Shown piece by piece: positions 38,426 to 45,556 of a stretch of DNA of 45,556 nt. Position 1 is the first letter of the stretch. The number at the start of each line of letters is the position of its first letter. The notes under the pieces were generated by a model, which made no database searches, had not been told where the DNA came from, and saw nothing but the letters and a program-made list of their open reading frames with translations. A program made the position numbers and the translations under genes. Source of the stretch: an uncultured bacterium (GTDB lineage Bacteria; Pseudomonadota; Gammaproteobacteria; Burkholderiales; Burkholderiaceae_C); assembly GCA_903830565.1 (NCBI GenBank), contig CAIKUF010000159.1, forward strand, positions 1-45,556. Direction: 5' to 3'.

Positions 38426-39225
38426 AACGGCAGCGTGCGCACGCAATTGCGGCCGTCGGCCTTGGCGGCGAGCAAGGCCGTCGCGCCCTCGTGGATCATC
38501 CACTCCAGCGAGGGCAACTCCTCGCGCAGCGGCGCCACGCCGATGCTCACCGTCGTGCCCACCTGCCGACCTTGCCACGACACACGCAAGGCCTGCACCT
38601 GGCAGCGGATGCGTTCGGCAACGTCCAGCGCGCCGAGGGGGTCGGTCTGCGGCAGGAACACGATCAACTCCGCACCGGCAAAGCGCGCCAGGACGTCGGG
38701 CTGGCGCAGCGAGGCCGCGGCAGTGCGTGCCATGCCGCGCAACAACTCGTCGCCGCACTCGCGGCCGTGGCGGTCGTTGATGCGCCCGAAGTGGTCGCCG
38801 TCGATGACGAGCAGCGCGGCGTCGGTGCCGTAGCGCCGGGCGCGCGCCCATTCGCGCTCGGCCAGGTGCATGAAGTGGCTGCGGTTGGTCAAGCCGGTCA
38901 AGCTGTCCAGCGTCCCAGACTCGGCCACGCCCCGCCGCTGGCTCTCCAGATCGAACACCAGGCGCACAAGCGGCAGACCAAACAACGGAGCCAGCAGCAG
39001 CGAGACGATGGCGGCGACGATCGGTGCGGCAAAGTGCTGGCCTGCGCCGAGCAGGCTGGCCACGACCTGCGCCAGAGCGGCAGCCGAGATCGCGACCGCA
39101 AGCGTGAGCACGGCCACCGAGGGCCAAAGGCCCAGTTGCAACAGGCTGCGCCGCAGCCACGGCACGCGGTTGGGCGTGGTGTCGGCAGCGGGTCGCTGGG
39201 GCCAGGACGAGAGCATCATCTTCAT
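38380..39225 (-). CDS. Membrane GGDEF-domain protein with degenerate active site
   Basis: This 281-residue protein has two N-terminal membrane segments (about residues 34-60 and 66-90) and a C-terminal GGDEF domain. The domain start DSLTGLTNRSHF and the metal-binding DGDHFGRIND are normal, but the signature loop reads FAGAEL (182-187) where RYGGDEF is expected. Gly1 and the catalytic acidic residue are both Ala. It is therefore probably not an active diguanylate cyclase, although it might still bind nucleotide. ATG 39225 is used; GTG 39240 is an alternative. Its 3' end overlaps the convergent lipocalin gene by 46 bases. Confidence 0.85.
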   Translation of the reverse strand: MKMMLSSWPQRPAADTTPNRVPWLRRSLLQLGLWPSVAVLTLAVAISAAALAQVVASLLGAGQHFAAPIVAAIVSLLLAPLFGLPLVRLVFDLESQRRGVAESGTLDSLTGLTNRSHFMHLAEREWARARRYGTDAALLVIDGDHFGRINDRHGRECGDELLRGMARTAAASLRQPDVLARFAGAELIVFLPQTDPLGALDVAERIRCQVQALRVSWQGRQVGTTVSIGVAPLREELPSLEWMIHEGATALLAAKADGRNCVRTLPFQPNRSGEAYPVNSR

Positions 39226-39386
39226 GCGGCGGTTGCCCACATTCGATCATATCCGCGCCCGCCGTGCACGCCCATTCGGCAACCGATGCCCGTGATGGCG
39301 AGACAAAGGTGGCGTGATTGCCGGATATCAAGCCACTTCCAGCCGCCGCGGCACAGACTGGCGCCTGAGCTCAGACGAGGATAAGC

Positions 39387-41504
39387 ATGCCCAAGCCCGT
39401 GACCTTCGCCCACATCGATGCCGCAGTCGACCACGTGCTGGAGCACATCCAGGGCACCATCGTGCTCGGTCTGCCGCTGGGCATCGGCAAGCCCAACCCC
39501 TTCGTCAACGCGCTCTACCGACGCATCAAGGCCGACCCGGCGCGGCACCTGCGCATCATCACCGCGCTGTCGCTCGAGAAGCCCGTCGGCAAGAGCGAGA
39601 TCGAGCGGCACTTCCTCGCTCCGCTGGTCGAGCGCGTGTTCGGCGACTATCCCGACCTCGATTACGTGAAGGACTCGCGCGGCAACGGGCTGCCACCCAA
39701 CATCGAGGTCTTCGAGGTCTTCATGAAGACCGGCGACTACCTCGCCAACAGTGCCGCGCAGCAGGACTACATCTCGAGCAACTACACCCACATCGCGCGC
39801 GACATGGCGCTGCAGGGCATGAACGTGATCGCGCAGGCGGTGGCCGCGCGCGAGGACGGGGGCGGCCTGCACCTGAGCCTGTCGAGCAACCCCGACGTGA
39901 TCCTCGAGGGCATCGAGATGTTCAAGGCCGCTGGCACGGCGCTGCTGGTGATCGGCGTCGTCAACCGGCAGATGCCGTTCATGCCCAACACTGCCGAGGT
40001 CGAGCCCGACTTCTTCGACGTCATCGTCACCGACCCGGCGGCGACGCACACGCTCTTCGGCCCGCCGAACGGCAAGGTCAGCACGGCCGACTATGCAATC
40101 GGCCTGCACGCGGCCAGCCTGGTCGCCGACGGCGGCACGCTGCAGATCGGCATCGGCTCGCTCGGCGACGCGATCGCGCAGGCGCTGATCGTTCGCGACC
40201 GCCACAGCGGCGGGTACCGGCGCATCCTCGAATCGCTGTGCCCGGACGGCCTCGGCGGGCGCGAGCTGGGGCGCTTCGACCAGGGTCTGTACGGCTGCTC
40301 CGAGATGTTCGTCAACGGCTTTCTGAAGCTGATCGAGGCCGGCATCGTCCGCCGCGAGGTGTTCGGCGACGCCGCGCTGCAGGAGATCCTCAACGAGGGC
40401 AGCGGCGACGCGGCCGTGACCCCGCAGACGCTGCGCGCGCTGCTCTTCAAGCGGCGCATCCGCGCCCGCCTCGACGAGGACGACCTCGCCTTCCTGCAGC
40501 GCTTTTGCGTACTGCGGCCCGAGGTGCGCATCGACGGCGACAGCCTCATGCTGGGCGACGCGCGGGCGCCGAACGATCTTCGCAACGCGGCCGCGTTCGA
40601 GTGCGTCGCGTCGGCCATGCTCGGCAGCCGGCTCACGCACGGCATCTTCATGACCGGCGGCTTCTTCCTCGGCCCGCGCGACTTCTACGCGCGGCTGCGC
40701 AGCATGCCGCAGCACGAGCTGGCCAAGATCGACATGACGCGCATCGACTTCATCAACCAGCTCTATGGCGATGAAGCCCTCAAGCGCGCCCAGCGGCGCC
40801 GGGCGCGCTTCATGAACACGACGATGATCGTGACCCTGCTCGGCGCCGCGGCGAGCGACGCGCTGGAGTCGGGCCAGGTCGTCAGCGGGGTCGGCGGGCA
40901 GTACAACTTCGTCGCCATGTCGCACGCGCTGCCCGACGCGCGGCTGGTGATGATGCTGCGCGCGACGCGCGACCACAAGGACGGCCTGTCGAGCAACATC
41001 GTTTGGAACTACGGCCACGTGACGATCCCTCGCCACCTGCGCGACGTGGTGGTCACCGAGTACGGCATCGCCGAGCTGCGTGGCCAGCCCGATGGCGAGA
41101 TCGTCAAGCGGCTGATCGCCATCGCCGACTCGCGCTTCCAGGCCGATCTCGTCGCACAGGCGAAGGCGAACGGAAAACTCGACACGGACTACGAGATCCC
41201 CGAGCGCTACCGCAGCAACCTGCCGCAGACGCTGAAAGACAAGCTCCACCCGTGGGCCGAAGCCGGCCTGCTGCCGGACTTCCCTTTCGGCACCGACCTC
41301 ACGGCCGACGAGTTGCGCATCGTGCGCGCGCTGAAGAAATTGCAGCGCGCGAGCGCCAATCCGGCGGAACTGCTGTCGATGGCCGTCAAGAGCCTGTGGG
41401 AAGGCAGCGAGGCGCCGCCCGCCTACCTGGAGCGCCTGGGCTTGGCCGAAGCGCACAGCCTGCGGGACCTGATCGTGCGCCGCTTGTTCGCGGGCAACCT
41501 CTGA
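39387..41504 (+). CDS. Acetyl-CoA hydrolase/transferase family protein, long form
   Basis: This family hydrolyses acetyl-CoA or moves CoA between acetate and other acids such as succinate. The protein has 705 residues, about 200 more than common members. Visible motifs are GLPLGIGKPNPF near the N-terminus, GTLQIGIGSLGDAIAQAL near 250, YGCSEMFVNGFLKL near 305, whose Glu could be the catalytic residue, and SGVGGQYNFVAMSHAL near 500 in the C-terminal domain. AGGATAAGC precedes the ATG. It stands alone between a divergent GGDEF gene and a convergent binding-protein gene. A CoA transferase would fit the acetyl-CoA and succinyl-CoA chemistry of the first region, but no direct link is shown. Confidence 0.82.
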   Translation: MPKPVTFAHIDAAVDHVLEHIQGTIVLGLPLGIGKPNPFVNALYRRIKADPARHLRIITALSLEKPVGKSEIERHFLAPLVERVFGDYPDLDYVKDSRGNGLPPNIEVFEVFMKTGDYLANSAAQQDYISSNYTHIARDMALQGMNVIAQAVAAREDGGGLHLSLSSNPDVILEGIEMFKAAGTALLVIGVVNRQMPFMPNTAEVEPDFFDVIVTDPAATHTLFGPPNGKVSTADYAIGLHAASLVADGGTLQIGIGSLGDAIAQALIVRDRHSGGYRRILESLCPDGLGGRELGRFDQGLYGCSEMFVNGFLKLIEAGIVRREVFGDAALQEILNEGSGDAAVTPQTLRALLFKRRIRARLDEDDLAFLQRFCVLRPEVRIDGDSLMLGDARAPNDLRNAAAFECVASAMLGSRLTHGIFMTGGFFLGPRDFYARLRSMPQHELAKIDMTRIDFINQLYGDEALKRAQRRRARFMNTTMIVTLLGAAASDALESGQVVSGVGGQYNFVAMSHALPDARLVMMLRATRDHKDGLSSNIVWNYGHVTIPRHLRDVVVTEYGIAELRGQPDGEIVKRLIAIADSRFQADLVAQAKANGKLDTDYEIPERYRSNLPQTLKDKLHPWAEAGLLPDFPFGTDLTADELRIVRALKKLQRASANPAELLSMAVKSLWEGSEAPPAYLERLGLAEAHSLRDLIVRRLFAGNL

Positions 41505-41517
41505 CCGGCGCGCCGCG

Positions 41518-42792
41518 TCAGCTCGGCGTCTTGCGCCGGATCAGAGCCGCGCGCTTGGCATCTTCCGGGTTCTGGAACTGGATCTCGCCGCGGCGCCATA
41601 CGCCGAGCCAGATCATGTTGATCGTGAACGCGTCGTGGTCCTTGGCGGAGAACGGCTTGTCGTGCGTCGTCACGACGCCCTGGAATGGCTGCTTCAGGTC
41701 TTCGAGGGCCGCCTTGAGAGCGTCTGCCGAAGTGTTGCCGCGGGTCTGGAACAGCACGCGCAGCATCAGGTGCATGGCGTCGTAGCTTTGCGCAGCCGCC
41801 ATCAGCGAGCCGATGGGCTGCGTGCCGGCGAAGCGGTGCAGACGGGCGATGAACGAGGCACGGCGTTCGATCGACAGGTCCGGAATGATGGTCTGGACCA
41901 TGATCGCGCCATCGGACGCCTCGCCCGCGCGCTCGTACACCGTGCGGAACGACAGCGGCCACGGCCCGTACAAGGGCCCCGCGAACTTGGCCTGTGCGCG
42001 CGCCTGCGCCAGCACCGCGAATTCGGGCCCAACCGTGTAGCCGACGATGACGTCGGCGCCGGCCGCGCGCGCGGCCTGGACCTCGGCCACGAGCGATGTC
42101 ACGCCGATATCGAAACGCGCCGTGTACACCGGTTCGAGCTTGCGGTCGGCGAGGAACTTGACGACGTCCTTGAAGCCGCCCTCGCCGTAGCCCGTCTTGT
42201 CGGCCAGCACGGCAACGCGCTTGAAGCCGCGCTTGACGATGTCCTCCACCAGCAGGTCGGCCTGGATCAGATCGCGCGCCGACATCCTGAACACGTAGCT
42301 CTTGTCGGCCGGGTACTTGGCGGTGATCGCGGTGCCGGTGGCCACGGGCACGAGCAGCAGGTGCTTGTGGTCCTGGAACACATCGATCGACTTCATCGCG
42401 ACGCCGGTGTTGCAAAAGCCGATCGTGAAGTCGACCTTCTCCTTTAGCACCAGGTCCTCGGCGACCTTGCTGCCTTCATCGGGGTTGGCCTTGTCGTCGC
42501 GCTCGACGAGTTCGACCTGGCGCCCGAGGTATCCGCCGACCTCGTTGATCTCCTTGACGGCGAGCTCGGCGCCCAGCCGCGCGCTGTTGCCGAAGTCCGC
42601 CGAGCCGCCGGTGAACGGACAGATGAAGCCGACACGCAGTGGGCGGGTCGCCACACGCGCCGCCGAGGCGGCAGAAGACATCGAAGCCGCTGACGCCGCA
42701 GCCGCTGCCGGCGCCGGTCGCGAAGACACTGCAGCCGAGAGACCAGCGGCGAGCAACGCAAAGGCAAGTTGTGCGAGTGTCGAATTCATCAT
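41518..42792 (-). CDS. Branched-chain amino acid-type ABC substrate-binding protein
   Basis: This 424-residue periplasmic protein has a signal peptide (about residues 1-22), then an Ala/Ser-rich stretch to about residue 46, and a type I periplasmic-binding fold. LRVGFICPFTGGSADFGNSA opens the fold, with AVKEINEVGGYLGRQVELV, YVFRMSARDLIQADLL and GYTVGPEFAVLAQAR later. This is the LivJ/LivK class, which binds amino acids, short amides or aromatic acids. No permease or ATPase genes are beside it, so it is an orphan receptor in this window. Two adjacent ATG codons (42792 and 42789) are possible starts. Confidence 0.88.
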   Translation of the reverse strand: MMNSTLAQLAFALLAAGLSAAVSSRPAPAAAAASAASMSSAASAARVATRPLRVGFICPFTGGSADFGNSARLGAELAVKEINEVGGYLGRQVELVERDDKANPDEGSKVAEDLVLKEKVDFTIGFCNTGVAMKSIDVFQDHKHLLLVPVATGTAITAKYPADKSYVFRMSARDLIQADLLVEDIVKRGFKRVAVLADKTGYGEGGFKDVVKFLADRKLEPVYTARFDIGVTSLVAEVQAARAAGADVIVGYTVGPEFAVLAQARAQAKFAGPLYGPWPLSFRTVYERAGEASDGAIMVQTIIPDLSIERRASFIARLHRFAGTQPIGSLMAAAQSYDAMHLMLRVLFQTRGNTSADALKAALEDLKQPFQGVVTTHDKPFSAKDHDAFTINMIWLGVWRRGEIQFQNPEDAKRAALIRRKTPS

Positions 42793-43001
42793 GCGTGTGG
42801 GTGCAAGCTTATGAAGCCCAGAGCCCGGTTCATCGGCAAAGTGTCTCCGCGATTAAACCGCATGCCCCCGCAGCGAACAAGCGCGAATACCAGCCCCGAA
42901 CGGCAGGCGGCGCTTTCGTGACTTCCTGCGCAAACGCGGCTGCTTGTGGGCGAGCGTTGCGCCCGCGGACCGTCGCAGGCGGCGCGCACCGCCGTGCCGG
43001 C

Positions 43002-43829
43002 TCAGGCGCTGACGATCCAGCCCTCCAGCGGGTCGACGCCCACTGGCATTCCATAGCCCGGGCGCGTGCTCGCCCAGCCGGCCTGCATCAGGCACAGCGC
43101 GGCGTCCAAGTGGTCGCCGCTGGCATCGGCGACCAGCGCGTCGCGCTGCGCGTGGCTGAGCGTCAGGCGCAGGCCCAGGCGCGTGCGGCCCTGCTCCAGC
43201 GCGTCGACGATGTCCTTGCGCGCGATGAGACGTTCGGCCGTCTGTTTGCGCCTCTCATCGCTCTTGTACGGCCGCGCGCCGATCATCTCGCGCGCCAGCA
43301 GGCCGGGGTAGCCTTCGAGCGCCACGCGGTCGCGGTCGCCCTCGTGCAGGCCAGGCAGGTGCAGCTCGGCATCGAGTAGAAGGGGAACGCCCGCGTGCAG
43401 CATCCACGCGACCGGAGGGTTGACCCACTTCATGGATGGTGATGAACCGGCCGGGCGGTCGGTCGCCCGGTGCGCGAACTTCGCACCCGCGGGCCGCGCA
43501 TCGCAGAAGGCCTTGAACGCGTCGCGGATCTGCGAGCGGCCGAGCGCCGCGTAGTGGCGCATCAGCGGCAGCCACTGCGTCGGCCAACCGAGCGCGAGCA
43601 CGAGTTCGCGCGGCAAACCGAACGGCAGGTCGAACACCGCCAGCCACGGCCCCGGCGTGCGCAGCCAGCCGCCGAAACTCTCGAACGAGGCGTGGGCATC
43701 GACACGTTCGAGACGAACCGCACCGCCCTGCACGTGGCCGAGCGCGACCGTGATCGGCTTCGCGGGCCGCGGGCGGCTGGTGAAGTCGATGCCGGCAATC
43801 GCGGAAATGGCGGGCGGTGACGTGGGCAT
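43002..43829 (-). CDS. DUF429 family protein
   Basis: This 275-residue protein begins AIAGIDFTSRPRPAKPITVA, with an Asp after a beta strand as in RNase-H-like folds, and has VFDLPFGLPRELV near residue 65 and a C-terminal ASGDHLDAALCLMQAGWA with a conserved DHLDA motif. These are marks of the DUF429 family, which has been predicted to contain nucleases; activity is not established to my knowledge. It is divergent from the S10 peptidase gene with 46 bases between the starts, so they share a promoter region. Confidence 0.8.
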   Translation of the reverse strand: MPTSPPAISAIAGIDFTSRPRPAKPITVALGHVQGGAVRLERVDAHASFESFGGWLRTPGPWLAVFDLPFGLPRELVLALGWPTQWLPLMRHYAALGRSQIRDAFKAFCDARPAGAKFAHRATDRPAGSSPSMKWVNPPVAWMLHAGVPLLLDAELHLPGLHEGDRDRVALEGYPGLLAREMIGARPYKSDERRKQTAERLIARKDIVDALEQGRTRLGLRLTLSHAQRDALVADASGDHLDAALCLMQAGWASTRPGYGMPVGVDPLEGWIVSA

Positions 43830-43875
43830 GAAGCGAGGCTACAGTGCGCCAACCCCACTCTACCGACAACGCCAA

Positions 43876-45354
43876 ATGACCGATTCCAAGGAGACGCCCA
43901 CGGCGAGCGCTTCCGAGGCTCCGCTGAAGGAACGCCTGGTGAGCACCGAGCACAAGATCAAGGTCGGCAAGCGCACGCTCGACTACACCGCCACCTGCGG
44001 CACGCTGGTGCTGCGCGAGGACGAAGCCGGCAAGGAAGGCCAGCGCAGCGCCGACAAGCCGCGCGCCGAGCTGTTCTTCATCGCCTACACGCTCAATGCG
44101 CCGAAGGACGGCCCGCCGCGCCCGCTGACCTTTAGCTTCAACGGCGGCCCGGGGTCGAGCAGCGTCTGGCTGCACCTCGGAATCCTCGGCCCGCAGCGCG
44201 TCGCTACCGACGAGATGGGCAACGCGCCGCCGCCGCCGTATGCGCTGGTCGACAACGAATGCACGCTGCTGACCGACAGCGACCTCGTCTTCATCGACCC
44301 CATCGGCACCGGCCACTCGCGCATGGCCGAGGGCGAGAAGGTGGCCGAGTTCCACGACTACCAGCGCGACCTCGACTCGGTGGGCGAGTTCATACGCCTG
44401 TACCTTACGCGCTACGGGCGCTGGAACGCGCCCAAGTACCTGATCGGCGAGAGCTATGGAACGACGCGAGCGGCCGGCCTCTCGCTGCATCTGCAAAAGC
44501 GCCATGACATCTTCCTGAGCGGCGTGATGCTGGTCTCGCTGGCGATCGATCTGCAGACGCTGTCGTTCGACCACGGCAACGAGCTGCCCTACTCACTCTT
44601 CCTGCCGACCTACGCGGCGACGGCCTGGTACCACCAGGCACTGGTGCCCGATCTGCAGAAGAAGCCGCTGCGCGAAGTGATCGCGCAGGCCGAGGCGTTC
44701 GCGCTCGGCGACTACAGCGCGGCGCTGCTGCAGGGCTCGCGCCTGGACGCGCAGGCGCGCGAGCACATCTCCGGCCAGGTGGCGCGCTACTCGGGGCTGA
44801 AGGCCGAATACGTGCTGCGCAGCGACCTGCGCCTGGGCGAGTTCCGCTACTTCAAGGAGCTGCTGCGCCATCGCGGGCAGACCGTGGGCCGCCTGGACAC
44901 GCGCTTCCTCGGCCTGGACCGCGACGACGCCGGCGAGAAGCCCGAGGACGACGCCGCGATGAGCAACCTCATCGGCGCCTATGCGAGCGGCATCAATCGC
45001 GTGCTCAGGGACACGCTCAAGTTCGACACCGACGCGCCCTACGTCGTGCACGCGCCGATCTGGAACAAGTGGAGCTGGAAGGGCTTCGAGAACAGGTACG
45101 TCAACATCGGCGACAGCCTGCGCCGGGCGATGCACGCCAATGTGCACATGCGCGTCTACGTGGCCAGCGGCTACTACGACCTGGCCACGCCGCACGCCGC
45201 GGGCGACTACACGCTCGCCCACCTCGGCCTGCGCGACGAGCAGTGGAAGAAGATCGCGGTCAGCTATTTCGAGGCTGGACACATGATGTACATCCACCAG
45301 CCCTCGCGCGAGCGCCTGGCCGGGGAATTGCGCGCGTTCGTCTCGGCGGCTTGA
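43876..45354 (+). CDS. Serine carboxypeptidase-like protein (peptidase family S10)
   Basis: This 492-residue protein has all S10 signatures: the substrate-carboxylate motif SFNGGPGSSSVW near residue 88, the catalytic serine S193 in IGESYGTTRAAG, D435 in SGYYDLATP and H469 in EAGHMMYIHQP. The fold is alpha/beta hydrolase. No signal peptide is seen at ATG 43876, so it may be cytoplasmic, unlike eukaryotic members, which are vacuolar or secreted. Bacterial S10 homologues are common in proteobacteria but largely unstudied. Carboxypeptidase activity is inferred from the complete triad. Confidence 0.9.
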   Translation: MTDSKETPTASASEAPLKERLVSTEHKIKVGKRTLDYTATCGTLVLREDEAGKEGQRSADKPRAELFFIAYTLNAPKDGPPRPLTFSFNGGPGSSSVWLHLGILGPQRVATDEMGNAPPPPYALVDNECTLLTDSDLVFIDPIGTGHSRMAEGEKVAEFHDYQRDLDSVGEFIRLYLTRYGRWNAPKYLIGESYGTTRAAGLSLHLQKRHDIFLSGVMLVSLAIDLQTLSFDHGNELPYSLFLPTYAATAWYHQALVPDLQKKPLREVIAQAEAFALGDYSAALLQGSRLDAQAREHISGQVARYSGLKAEYVLRSDLRLGEFRYFKELLRHRGQTVGRLDTRFLGLDRDDAGEKPEDDAAMSNLIGAYASGINRVLRDTLKFDTDAPYVVHAPIWNKWSWKGFENRYVNIGDSLRRAMHANVHMRVYVASGYYDLATPHAAGDYTLAHLGLRDEQWKKIAVSYFEAGHMMYIHQPSRERLAGELRAFVSAA

Positions 45355-45386
45355 GGCGAGCCCACGGCGCGGCTTCGCCAACCGTC

Positions 45387-45420
45387 GGCGGCGCTTCGCT
45401 GTGCGAGGCAACGCGCCGCC
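45387..45420. terminator. Weak stem-loop between convergent genes
   Basis: GGCGGCGC at 45387-45394 can pair with GCGCCGCC at 45413-45420 across an 18-base loop. It lies between the S10 gene stop and the stop of the gene coming from the other side. There is no T-run on either strand, so a terminator role is only suggested by position. Confidence 0.25.
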
Positions 45421-45435
45421 GCTTCCCCCGCGCGC

Positions 45436-45556
45436 TCACCCGAGCGCCAGCCCCGCCACGCCCGCCGCGATGCATGCCGCGCCGAGCAGCCGCAATGCGC
45501 GGTCGCCCTCGCCGAGCAGTTGCCCACCGAGCAGCGCCGCGAACAGCATCGAAACC
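45436..45556 (-). CDS. EamA-type transporter, 3' end only
   Basis: Only the last 39 codons are in the window, ending at TGA (45438-45436). They read MLFAALLGGQLLGEGDRALR followed by a hydrophobic stretch LLGAACIAAGVAGLALG. This is the usual end of an EamA/DMT-family metabolite transporter: a short helix, a gap with GE, then the last membrane segment. No substrate can be assigned from this fragment. Confidence 0.6.
   Translation of the reverse strand, partial: VSMLFAALLGGQLLGEGDRALRLLGAACIAAGVAGLALG

Overview
The window is high-GC DNA that reads as part of a betaproteobacterial chromosome, most likely order Burkholderiales (Rubrivivax/Leptothrix-like). This rests on the pyrG-kdsA-eno-ftsB gene order, the protein sequences as I recall their families, and the intergenic repeat types. 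Genes are tightly packed and many neighbours share ATGA or GTGA stop/start overlaps, so most of the window is operons. I see no tRNA, rRNA, CRISPR array, transposase or phage gene.

Region 1 (1-20138) is an anaerobic and low-potential electron module. It opens with the end of a GltD-like flavoprotein followed by both subunits of 2-oxoglutarate:ferredoxin oxidoreductase, which matches the KorCAB arrangement known from anaerobic aromatic-degrading betaproteobacteria. An unrecognised 728-residue protein with a C-terminal ferredoxin-like domain and a metallo-beta-lactamase-fold hydrolase follow. On the minus strand lie a CBS-pair protein, a complete Wolinella-type dihaem menaquinol:fumarate reductase (frdCAB), and a rubrerythrin - pyruvate:ferredoxin oxidoreductase - dihydroorotate-dehydrogenase-like operon. 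An Fe-S FNR regulator follows. Sites resembling FNR boxes precede both frdC and the rubrerythrin gene, so one oxygen sensor may control the block. Divergent from fnr is lutABC for lactate oxidation. Lactate, pyruvate, acetyl-CoA, 2-oxoglutarate, fumarate and succinate are thus linked through ferredoxin, NADP and menaquinone.

Region 2 (20228-24764) holds an acyl-CoA synthetase, a ThDP enzyme that resembles animal ILVBL/HACL2 more than acetolactate synthase, and a convergent enoyl-CoA hydratase. A 270-bp element with perfect 26-bp terminal inverted repeats fills the gap between the first two genes.

Region 3 (24859-34042) is housekeeping: pyrG, kdsA, a DUF1330 protein, eno, ftsB, a nicotinamide riboside transporter/kinase pair, a Bcr/CflA exporter and miaA. 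A small membrane protein and a hicAB toxin-antitoxin pair sit between eno and ftsB, which are usually adjacent.

Region 4 (34029-45556) has a LolD-like ATPase, FtsX-type permease and secreted AttH/CrtC-like lipocalin in one operon, interrupted by a REP-like palindrome. It continues with a diguanylate-cyclase-like protein with a degenerate GGDEF motif, a long acetyl-CoA hydrolase/transferase, an orphan branched-chain-amino-acid-type binding protein, a DUF429 protein, an S10 serine carboxypeptidase homologue and the end of an EamA transporter gene.

Family calls are from motifs and remembered homologues; no database search was possible.
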